This document shows, piece by piece, positions 35,596 through 44,500 of a DNA stretch of 64,000 nucleotides. The notes below the pieces were generated by a model. The model did not search any database, had not been told where the DNA came from, and was given only the letters and a program-made list of their open reading frames with translations. The DNA is from an uncultured Collinsella sp. (GTDB lineage Bacteria; Actinomycetota; Coriobacteriia; Coriobacteriales; Coriobacteriaceae). The stretch lies in the NCBI GenBank assembly GCA_902491395.1, contig CABUHO010000001.1, forward strand, positions 81,233 to 145,232. Direction: 5' to 3'. The position numbers and the translations under genes were made by a program. Position 1 is the stretch's first letter. The number at the start of each line of letters is the position of its first letter.

Positions 35596-36966
35596 CTACG
35601 CTACGCCGTCGCGGGCAAGCTCCTCGGTCAGCGCCTCGGCAGGCATGGCCATAATCGAGTCGAGTTCGGCGTCCACCTCGGGGATACGCTTCACCTTCAG
35701 TTTGCGCACCAGCTCACCGCGGCACATTACGTGCATCGGCTCGCGAAGCGCCGACAGGTCATCCAGAGGATTCTCGCGCGTCACCAGGATATCGGCCGCC
35801 TTGCCGCACTCGATCGTGCCCGTCTCGTCGCCCAGGCCCAGCAGCTCGGCATTGACCTGCGTGGCGGTATGCAGCGCATTGGCATTGCTCACGCCGACGT
35901 ACTTGGCAAAGTAAGCCACCTCGCGCCACATGTCGTACTGCGTCACAAACGGGCAGCTCGAGTCCGTGCCCAGGCCCACCCTAACGCCGGCATCCAAGGC
36001 AGCGCGAGCACTCTCGATAATGCCCGAGCACACGATGTCACCGTTCTTCTTTTGCGTGTCGGTCGAATGGGTCTTCTCCGGATCGAGCAGCACAAACGGC
36101 AGCGCTGGGCTGATTGTGCAGGTCACGCTCGATGCGCGCCCCTCGAGCTGCGTGCCTGCGGCACCGCGATACAGCTCCAGGATCTCGGATGTCATCGGAG
36201 CACCATGCTCGATCGTGTCGACGCCCGCTTGAAGCGCGGCCTTCACGCCCTCGGTGCTCTCGACATGGGCCATAACCGGAAGGCCGACCTCGTGCGCCGC
36301 CTTGCACGCCGCCGCGGCGACATCGACCGGCATGCGCAGCACACCCGGCTCGCCCACCTCGGTCGCGTCGAACACGCCACCCGTCACGAACAACTTGATG
36401 ACGTCGGCGCCGCGCGCATACAGGTCGCGCACCTGCTCGGCTGCCTCGGCGGGAGTATTGGCCACCTGTGCGAACAGACCCGCGCCGTGGCCGCCCGGCA
36501 CTGTAACACCCGTACCCGGCGCCACCAGGCGCGGACCCTGATACTTGCCGGCGTCGATGGCATCGCGCACGGCGATATCGGCAAACAGCGGGTCACCTGC
36601 GCCGCGTACCGTGGTCACGCCGCTCGCCAGCTGCTGCTGGGCGCTGCCCTTGAGGATATGACGAACGATGGCGCGGCCCACGGGATTATCGAGCTTCTTC
36701 ATGAGCGTGCCCGCATCGCCCGCCGAGACCGGCTTGCCCGATCCGCACAGATGCACGTGCATGTTGATAAGGCCCGGCATGAGATACGCGCCGCCCAGGT
36801 CGATGACCTCGGCACCCGCTGGTGCCTGCGCCACGGCACTCGGGCCGATCCACGTGATGACGCCGCGTTCAACAGCCACGGCCATATCGGACTGCGGCTC
36901 CATATGCTCCGAGCCATCCAGAATAGTCGCATTGATAAACAACGTGGGACGATCGGCTGACGCCAT
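35596..36966 (-). CDS. Metal-dependent amidohydrolase
   Basis: 456 aa from the ATG at 36966, which has GGAGGGGAG upstream; the frame extends further 5' without a ribosome binding site. TIM-barrel amidohydrolase: the first metal-binding HxH is H70-V-H72 (GLINMHVHLCG), later motifs include MAHVES and the catalytic GTDSS. It is closest in style to imidazolonepropionase-like amidohydrolases and prolidase-type enzymes; the substrate is unknown. No signal peptide. Palindrome array A3 lies about 160 bp upstream of the start. Confidence 0.88.
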   Translation of the reverse strand: MASADRPTLFINATILDGSEHMEPQSDMAVAVERGVITWIGPSAVAQAPAGAEVIDLGGAYLMPGLINMHVHLCGSGKPVSAGDAGTLMKKLDNPVGRAIVRHILKGSAQQQLASGVTTVRGAGDPLFADIAVRDAIDAGKYQGPRLVAPGTGVTVPGGHGAGLFAQVANTPAEAAEQVRDLYARGADVIKLFVTGGVFDATEVGEPGVLRMPVDVAAAACKAAHEVGLPVMAHVESTEGVKAALQAGVDTIEHGAPMTSEILELYRGAAGTQLEGRASSVTCTISPALPFVLLDPEKTHSTDTQKKNGDIVCSGIIESARAALDAGVRVGLGTDSSCPFVTQYDMWREVAYFAKYVGVSNANALHTATQVNAELLGLGDETGTIECGKAADILVTRENPLDDLSALREPMHVMCRGELVRKLKVKRIPEVDAELDSIMAMPAEALTEELARDGVA

Positions 36967-37123
36967 ATCGGGCTCCCCTCCCTCGATTAACATGAACATT
37001 TGTCCATTATCGCCCAGCGCGGCAGGATCGCTGCGGACATATCGGTTAACGGAGAAAAGAGGGGGCGCAGGGATGGGCGCGGACGATACGGCTCCACCCC
37101 AGCCGTGACCGCGACCACGAAAC

Positions 37124-37422
37124 ATCTCGATCCGTAACAGGAATACCGGGTTTTGCCCTCCAGATGTTACAGAACAAGATCTTTCGGCAGCGGTCCAACC
37201 CTTTGTCTCGATCTGTAACAGGTAAACCGGTTTTCAGCCGCCAGGTGTTACGGATTGAGATAATTCATCGGCAGCCAACCTTCCGTCTCGATCTGTAACA
37301 GTTACGAACCAGAATTGCCTCCAGATGTTACAAATCGAGACATTCGGACAGCCCCGTGCCCGTTCATCTCAATCTGTAACAGCTACGGCCCCAAACTGCC
37401 TCCAGGTGTTACAGATCGAGAC
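37124..37422. repeat. Palindrome array A3, four 57-bp units
   Basis: Units at 37124-37180, 37205-37261, 37285-37341 and 37365-37422, period 80-81 bp. The sequence between the first two units (GAACAAGATCTTTCGGCAGC) also occurs in array A4, so the two arrays are partly duplicated. Confidence 0.95.
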
Positions 37423-37430
37423 AAACCCTC

Positions 37431-38423
37431 TCAGCGCCCGTACCACTGACGCCTCCATTCCTCAGCCAGATCCGCCCGCTGCGGGATACCCGCCAGCCTC
37501 ATCTTCTCGACCAACTTCCCCGGGTCTTTGAGCTCATCGAACGTAAACCGAAGCACCTTGTGCCCAAGCATTGTCAGATGGGATTCTCGCTGACGCTCTG
37601 CGACGAACGGGTCGACGAACTTCCGGCCCTCGCCGGCCTGCAGCGCATACTTCCCCTTCCCGTCCAGCTCGCCGATCACGCACGTCCCGTTCTCGAGCCG
37701 CCAGAAATAGTCGACCCGAAACACGTTGCTCGGATCAAGCGGGTCATGAAACTCCACCTGAAGCTCCGGCACCGGAAAGCCGTACGCAATAAAGAATGCT
37801 CGAAAACGAGACTCGCCGCCGTTTTCGGACAGCCCGTTCGCATACGAAGCGATCACCTGCGCCCTGCGATACCCACGTCGACCATCGCAATCGGCGCGAA
37901 GCCGCTCACGTAACTCATCACGCGACGAACCCTTCGCCCGCAAGGCAGAATCGGCAATCGCCAGTCCATACGAAAACGGCGCCCGTAGCAGGCAATCCTC
38001 CACCGTGCGCCAAAACGGCGTCACCCGCACACCGTCGACGCGCTCTAGCGCACCCGCCGCCTGCGGACGCAGCAATCTGCACCCGCCGCTCAACGGCGCA
38101 GAACAGCCCGTCTTAACAAGAAAACGCGGGCCGAGCAAATCGTTCGGCACCCCCAGGCCCCACACGAGCGCCGCATCGTATCCCCAGAACGCCCAATCAG
38201 GATGAAAATCCGCAAGCCCCTTGATAGTCTGCAGCGCGCGCTCCGACGGCGTTAGCAAATCCCAATCATGTTGAAAACAGAACAGATACGGCTCGGGCTC
38301 CGCGATATCATCGGTTCCCACATGCCGTCGCAGCCACATGAACTCGGCATTATCGTGCGTCGCAAGCAGCATGCCTTGCTCAGCCGCCTCCGTGAGCCGT
38401 GCGAGCATCTTGTTTCGTGCCAT
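37431..38423 (-). CDS. AbiEi-like protein with nuclease-type C-terminus
   Basis: 330 aa from ATG at 38423 (an ATG at 38483 is an alternative; a frame extension beginning in the repeat array at MLQIET is rejected). The N-terminal part resembles AbiEi-type antitoxin/regulator proteins. The C-terminal 110 residues have a PD-(D/E)xK-like pattern, RVDYFW then GELDGKGKY, followed by a Vsr/DUF559-like HKVLRFTFDEL. The two parts suggest a DNA-binding front fused to an endonuclease-like domain. No AbiEii partner is adjacent. It is flanked on both sides by palindrome arrays A3 and A4. Confidence 0.7.
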   Translation of the reverse strand: MARNKMLARLTEAAEQGMLLATHDNAEFMWLRRHVGTDDIAEPEPYLFCFQHDWDLLTPSERALQTIKGLADFHPDWAFWGYDAALVWGLGVPNDLLGPRFLVKTGCSAPLSGGCRLLRPQAAGALERVDGVRVTPFWRTVEDCLLRAPFSYGLAIADSALRAKGSSRDELRERLRADCDGRRGYRRAQVIASYANGLSENGGESRFRAFFIAYGFPVPELQVEFHDPLDPSNVFRVDYFWRLENGTCVIGELDGKGKYALQAGEGRKFVDPFVAERQRESHLTMLGHKVLRFTFDELKDPGKLVEKMRLAGIPQRADLAEEWRRQWYGR

Positions 38424-38526
38424 AGTATTGCGAGTCGGACGCTTATGTTTGAGAACGGTACTGGACACTTCCATCACCACCATATTTGACAAACGAACTA
38501 TTACAGCCGTCGTCGCCGCGACAAAC

Positions 38527-38904
38527 GTCTCAATCTGTAACAAGAAGACAGTCTTTGAGCCACCAGTTGTTACAGAACAAGATCTTTCGGCAGCAGACCA
38601 ATCCTTTGTCTCAATCTGTAACAGGTAGGCCGGTTTTCGGCCTCTAACTGTTACAGATTGAGATTTTGTATCGACGGTCGACCCTCAATCTCAATCTGTA
38701 ACGATTAAACCGATTTTTGGCCGCTAGATGTTACAGATCGAGATAATCCAACGGATGCGAATCTTCCGTCTCAATCTGTAACAGTTGCGGAGCAAAACGG
38801 TTCCTTGTTGTTACAGATTGAGACAAACTAACGACGGTCAACCTTTTATCTAAATCTGTAACGATTAAACCGATTTTTGGCCGCTAGATGTTACAGATCG
38901 AGAC
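38527..38904. repeat. Palindrome array A4, five 57-bp units
   Basis: Units at 38527-38583, 38608-38664, 38688-38744, 38768-38824 and 38848-38904, period 80-81 bp. Units 3 and 5 share the same loop and right arm, a sign of recent duplication. Confidence 0.95.
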
Positions 38905-38941
38905 AAAGCCAGGGGCAGCGGCACATCGCCAACCCCACTCC

Positions 38942-39649
38942 CTACTCCCATTCCTGCTCGTAGATATTGAGCGACCTAACGTAGCGCCCCTGGGCGCCCA
39001 TGATGTCGCGGACCAGGCGCAAGAAAAAGCTGATGCACGAGGTATCGAACCCGTCCTCCAGGTCCTCTGGATGCACAGCGCCCGGTCCGTCGACCGCTGT
39101 GTCGCTCAGACGTGCGATGTCATACAGGTAGAGCTGGCCTGCCGTCAGCCACAAATCGTCGACACACGCGATGCGCACGGCAATCGCGCCGTCGCTCCAG
39201 TGCTCTTTTTGCACGATATGCGGATCGTAGACATCAAACCGGCGGTCGGTGCGCGTATCGCGCAGCGCAACCATGCCGGTCGCAGCGTCCTTATCCAAAA
39301 TGCCAAAGCGGGAGAAATAATGCGTGTCGCGCACCTGCTCGAGCCGCTTGAGCGATGCGGGCGAAAGCGAGGCCGGCGGCTCGTCAACATACAGCTCGAG
39401 CAGCGTAGCGCCATGGTAATAGGGGCGCTCAAAGAGCAGCCAGTCGGTAAACGCCATGTTGTACGCCATGATTTCGTTTTGTGAGGGCTTGTCGCAATAG
39501 CTGAGCCACGGGTCGACAATCACCTCGAATTGCTGGCGCGCCGGCTCCAAAAACTGAAACTTCCGCAGCATCCAAAAATGAGCCATGTCGGCAATATCGT
39601 TGCCGACGGCTTCGGCCAGCTGCGCTCGGTCAAAAACATGGTCAGTCAT
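38942..39649 (-). CDS. Uncharacterised protein
   Basis: 235 aa, soluble, acidic, rich in Asp, Tyr and Trp (for example FWMLRKFQF, VDPWLSYCDKP), with no membrane segment, signal peptide or cysteine cluster. No family is recognised. The start is an ATG with GAGGAGGA upstream. Its 3' end is next to array A4. Monocistronic. Confidence 0.75.
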   Translation of the reverse strand: MTDHVFDRAQLAEAVGNDIADMAHFWMLRKFQFLEPARQQFEVIVDPWLSYCDKPSQNEIMAYNMAFTDWLLFERPYYHGATLLELYVDEPPASLSPASLKRLEQVRDTHYFSRFGILDKDAATGMVALRDTRTDRRFDVYDPHIVQKEHWSDGAIAVRIACVDDLWLTAGQLYLYDIARLSDTAVDGPGAVHPEDLEDGFDTSCISFFLRLVRDIMGAQGRYVRSLNIYEQEWE

Positions 39650-39960
39650 GGCATCCTCCTCAAACTGATGGACCTCAATTTGAGCTTACGAGGAGGGCAG
39701 ACGACCGTGACCAGCACGGGCAAAATGGGCCTCTGGCTGCAAACCAGATGCTGACCAAACACTTGACGGAATGCTTGACCGAATGAGCGCACCGCAAAGA
39801 AACCGCAGGCAGGCATAGACAGCAAGCCCGCTCTTTTGAGCCGCACCACCCGGGCCACCACAGAAACAGCAGAGCGCGACAGGCGCAAACGTCGACGGAT
39901 GAACGCTCGCACGTCGACAAATGAACAGGCAGCCCGCAAAGAGTGTCCCCAACGACTAGA
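39650..39960. other. Intergenic region, no gene
   Basis: About 310 bp between the 38942 gene start and the gltD terminator. No convincing reading frame. TTGACGGAATG and TTGACCGAATG occur near 39757 and 39776 and could be -35 elements for the plus strand, but no gene follows. Confidence 0.4.
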
Positions 39961-40003
39961 CAAAAAAGAACGTCCCCAATGACTAGTCGTTGGGGACGTT
40001 CTT
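39961..40003 (-). terminator. Terminator of gltBD
   Basis: Perfect 14-bp stem (arms 39966-39979 and 39990-40003) followed by a minus-strand T-run, 12 bp past the gltD stop. A partial copy of one arm lies at 39943-39960. Confidence 0.9.
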
Positions 40004-40014
40004 GAATGACTACC

Positions 40015-41496
40015 TTACAGCTGCAGCGCGTCGGCGACTTCGGCGGCGCAGGCCAGGGCATCGGCCATGGCGTTCACCACGAGCGAGCTGCCGTTGCGGG
40101 CGTCACCGGCCACATACACCGGCGCGGCATCGGCAGCGACACCGTCCGTGCGGACCGCAAGATGCGATTCCTCAGCGGCCATCACGGGCAGCGGGCGTCC
40201 TGCGGTGGCAACGGGCACGCGGACAGCATCAAACACGCCATGCTCGGGACCGGTAAAGCCACAGGCGATGAGAACCAGCTGCGCCGGAACCTCGTGCTCG
40301 GAACCCGCGATGTGCTCCGGCTTTCCTGCCGACCAGTCCAGGTCGACCACGCGCAGCCCCGCGGCCGCACCCTTCTTGTCCAGCAGCACCTCGAGTGTAT
40401 CCACACCCCAGGCGCGCATCTCGCCGCCCATGGCAGCGATGGCCTCCTGCTGGCCGTAGTCGGTCTTCTTCACGTTGGGCCACTGCGGCCAAGGGTTGCT
40501 CGCCGTGCGCTTATCGGGCGCCGCCGGCAAGAACTCAAACTGGCGCACGCTACGCGCACCCTGGCGCACCGCGGTGCCCACGCAATCGTTGCCGGTATCG
40601 CCGCCGCCAATGACCACGACATCCAGACCGCGCGCGTCAATGGCGGGCTCGCCGCCGTCGAGCACCGAAACGGTCGATGCCGTCAGGTAGTCCACGGCGT
40701 ACACCACACCCGGGGCGTCGATGTTCGCAGCCGAAAGCCCACGCGGAGCACGGGCGCCGGCAGCGACCACGACGGCGTCAAAGTCATCGAGCTTGGCGGC
40801 AACCTTAGGATCGCTTACATCGGCGTTCAGCTCAAACACAATGCCCAGCTCACGCATAAGCGCCACGCGGCGCTCGACCACGGACTTCTCGAGCTTCATG
40901 TTGGGGATGCCGTACATGAGCAGGCCGCCCGGGCGGTCGTCACGCTCAAACACTGTCACGCGGGCGCCGCGGCGAGCGAGCTCCCACGCGGCCACCAGGC
41001 CAGCCGGGCCGGAGCCCACCACGGCAACCGTAGGCGCGCCCTCCCCCGCCGGCTCAAAGCGACGCGGACCGCCGTTGGCCCACTCGTGGTCGCTGATCGC
41101 ACGCTCGTTGTCGTGGATCGTCGTGGGCTGGCCATCGACCGAACCCAGGTTGCACGCGGCCTCGCACAGCGCCGGGCACACGCGGCTCGTAAACTCGGGC
41201 ATGGGCGAGGTAAGCGACAGGCGCTCGGCAGCCTCGTCCCAGCGGCCGCGATACACCAGCTCGTTCCACTCGGGAATCAGGTTGTGCAGCGGGCAACCGC
41301 TCGGACGCGCCTTGCCAAAGCTCGCGCCCATCTGGCAAAACGCCACGCCGCACATCATGCAGCGGCTCGCCTGGGCGCGGCGCGCGTCGTCGTCGAGCTC
41401 CACGTACAGCGGATCGAAATCGCGGCTGCGCTCCTCCACGGGACGCAGCTCGTGGGTCACGCGATCGATATCAAGAAAAGCACCGGGCTTACCCAT
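40015..41496 (-). CDS. gltD: Glutamate synthase small subunit
   Basis: 493 aa. An N-terminal Cys-rich domain (CMMCGVAFCQ) binds 4Fe-4S clusters; FAD site GSGPAGL follows and the NAD(P)H site GGGDTGNDC is in the second half. Supplies electrons from NAD(P)H to GltB. It starts 5 bp after the gltB stop with AAGGAGG upstream. Typical length for the family. Confidence 0.95.
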   Translation of the reverse strand: MGKPGAFLDIDRVTHELRPVEERSRDFDPLYVELDDDARRAQASRCMMCGVAFCQMGASFGKARPSGCPLHNLIPEWNELVYRGRWDEAAERLSLTSPMPEFTSRVCPALCEAACNLGSVDGQPTTIHDNERAISDHEWANGGPRRFEPAGEGAPTVAVVGSGPAGLVAAWELARRGARVTVFERDDRPGGLLMYGIPNMKLEKSVVERRVALMRELGIVFELNADVSDPKVAAKLDDFDAVVVAAGARAPRGLSAANIDAPGVVYAVDYLTASTVSVLDGGEPAIDARGLDVVVIGGGDTGNDCVGTAVRQGARSVRQFEFLPAAPDKRTASNPWPQWPNVKKTDYGQQEAIAAMGGEMRAWGVDTLEVLLDKKGAAAGLRVVDLDWSAGKPEHIAGSEHEVPAQLVLIACGFTGPEHGVFDAVRVPVATAGRPLPVMAAEESHLAVRTDGVAADAAPVYVAGDARNGSSLVVNAMADALACAAEVADALQL

Positions 41497-41501
41497 GGCA
41501 C

Positions 41502-44500
41502 TTACGCCTCCTTCTTGGTCGAAGCAACAGAGCTGGCAACGGCGGCGGACACGGCACCCGCAGCGGCACCAGCACCGCCCGCGACATCAAAGCGGGCGAC
41601 ATCCTCGGCGCTCGCACGCCCGGTCACGATGTCAAACGCCAGCTCCTCGGCCTGTGCATGCGTCTTGCCCGCGCCCTCGGCAGCAGCGACAATCGCCAGC
41701 ACGCGCTCGTACTCGTTCGGGATGACCTTCACAAAGTGCTTGCTCATCGAGTCGAAGCTGTAGAGCAGCTTGATGCCGCGCGGGCTCTGCGTCGCGTCCA
41801 CGTGCTCCTGGATGAGCTCGCGAATCTGCGCCAGCTCGCCGGCAGTCGGGGCCTTGAGCTCAACGCTCTCGTGGTTCACGCGGGCATCGAGCGTGCCATA
41901 CTGGTCAAAGACATAGGCCACGCCACCCGTCATGCCGGCAGCGAAGTTCTGCCCGACCTCGCCCAGGATGAGCGCCAGGCCACCCGTCATGTACTCGCAA
42001 CCGTGGTTGCCGCAACCCTCGACCACCACGGTGGCACCGGAGTTGCGCACGCCAAAGCGCTGGCCGGCCAGACCGTTGATAAAGCCACGGCCGCTCGTAG
42101 CGCCAAAGAACGCAACATTGCCCACGATGATGTTCTCGTCGAACTTGTAGGTCGCATGCGGGTTGGGGCGCACCGACACCTCGCCGCCCGAAAGGCCCTT
42201 GCCAAAGTAGTCGTTGGCGTCACCGCACACGTTGAGCGTAATGCCGCGCGGCAGGAAGGCGCCAAAGCTCTGACCGGCCGAACCATCGCAATCGATGGTG
42301 ATGGAGCCGGCGGGCAGGCCCTCGGGATGCGCCTTGGTCACCGCGTTGCCCAGGATGGTGCCCACGCAGCGGTTGACGTTGGCGATATCGGCGCGGAAGC
42401 GAATCGGGCGCAGGTGCGCGCGAGCGTCGGCCGTGTAGGGCACAAACAGCGTGGAGTCGAGTGTCTTGTCGAGCTCGCTGTCCGCAGCCATCTGGGGCAG
42501 GAAGTGACGGCCGTCGGCACCCGGGATGTGGGCACCAAACTCACAGGTCGCACTTGCCAGCACGGGCGACAGATCGAGCAGGTTGGCCTTACGGTTGCCC
42601 GGGACCTCGATCTGGCGCAAGCACTCGGGATGGCCGACCATCTCGTCGACGGTGCGGAAGCCCAGGCTCGCCATGACCTCGCGCAGCTGCTCGGTAACAA
42701 AGAGCATAAAGTGCTCGACGTGCTCGGGCTTGCCGCGGAAGCCATGACGCAGGCGGCAGTTTTGCGTGGCGATGCCGGCGGGGCAGGTATCCTGCTGGCA
42801 GTCGCGCTGCATGAGGCAGCCCATGGAGATGAGCGGCATGGTCGCAAAGCCAAACTCCTCGGCGCCCAGCAGGCAGGCGACGGCAACATCGGTGCCGTCC
42901 ATGAGCTTGCCATCGGCCTCGAGCACCACGCGCGAGCGCAGGCCGTTTTGCAGCAGCGTCTGCTGGGCCTCGGCAAGACCGAGCTCCAGCGGCAGACCGG
43001 CGTGCCAGATCGAATCGCGCGCAGCGGCACCCGAGCCGCCGTTGTGGCCGCTGATCAAGATCTTGTCGGCAGCACCCTTGGCCACACCGGTGGCGATGGT
43101 GCCGACGCCCGCCTCACTGACCAGCTTGACCGACACGCGCGCGCCGGGGTTGGCGTTCTTAAGGTCGAAGATGAGCTCGGCCAGGTCCTCGATAGAGTAG
43201 ATGTCGTGGTGCGGCGGAGGCGAGATCAGGCCGATGCCGGGCGTGGACTGACGGACCTCGGCAATCCAAGGGTAGACCTTCTTGCCGGGCAGGTGGCCGC
43301 CCTCGCCGGGCTTGGCGCCCTGGGCCATCTTAATCTGAATCTCAAAGGCGCTGCACAGATAGCGGCTCGTCACGCCAAAGCGCGCACTTGCCACCTGCTT
43401 GATCGCGGAGTTCTTGGAGTCGCCGTTGGCCAGCGGGGTCTCGCGACGCGGGTCCTCGCCGCCCTCGCCCGAGTTGGAGCGTCCGTGCAGGCGATTCATG
43501 GCGATGGCCATGCACTCGTGCGCCTCTTTGCTGATGGAGCCGTACGACATGGCGCCGGTGTTAAAGCGACGGACGATGTTGAGCGCGGGCTCTACCTCGT
43601 CGAGCGAAACCGGCGTGCGGCCGCTGGCATTAAAGTCGAGCAAGTCGCGCAGGCGCACGGCACGGCCGGTACGGTGCAGGCGGGCGCTGTACTCCTTAAA
43701 GGTGTCGTAGCTGTCCTCACGGCAGGCGGTCTGCAGCAAGTAGACAGTCTGGGGGTCGATCAGGTGATCCTCGCCACCGAGCGGGCGCCACTTGGTCAGA
43801 CCCAGTGTGGGCAGCTGATCGGGAGCCGGGCTCTTAAGGATGGCGAGCGCGGCGTCGTAGCGCTCGTTTTGCTCGCGCTCAACGTCCTCGACACCCATAC
43901 CGCCCACACGGCTCACCGTGCCGGCGAAGTATGCGTTAACGAACTCCGGCGTAAAGCCCACGGCCTCGAAGATCTGCGCCGAATGGTAGCTCTGCACCGT
44001 GGAGATGCCCATCTTGGACATGATGGAGACGATGCCGGCGGTCGCAGCCTTGTTGTAGTTGGCGATGCCCTGCTCGGCAGAAACGTCCAGATCGCCGCGC
44101 GCCGCCAAGTCGCGAATGCACGCATGTGCGTTATACGGATAGATGCCGCTCGCGGAGTAGCCCACCAGCGCCGCAAAGTCGTGCGGAGACACGGCGTCGC
44201 CGCACTCCACCACGATATCGGCAAAGGTGCGCACGCCGGCGCGGATCAGGTGGTTGTGCACGCAGCCCACGGCAAGCAGCGACGGCACGGGCACTTCGCC
44301 CGCTCCGGCGCGATCGCTCAGCACCACAATGTTCACGCCGTCGCGGACCGCAGCCTCAACGTCCTCGGCAAGCTGTTTGAGCGCAGTCTGCAGCGCGCCC
44401 TCGCCGGCATCGCGGCGGTAGACGGCGCGGAAACGGCGGGTCTTAAAGCCAACACGGTCGATGGCACAGATATGTTCGAACTCTTCCTCGTTGAGCAACG

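Noticed and set aside
37431..38543. Start of the nuclease-like gene at the MLQIET codons
   Set aside because: Those codons are the palindrome arm TGTTACAGATTGAGAC read in frame; several other spurious frames begin with the same residues. A start at 38423 is preferred.
4064..38904. Possible CRISPR arrays
   Set aside because: The repeats alternate in orientation, arms are only 16 bp, loops and gaps are variable, and no cas genes are present.
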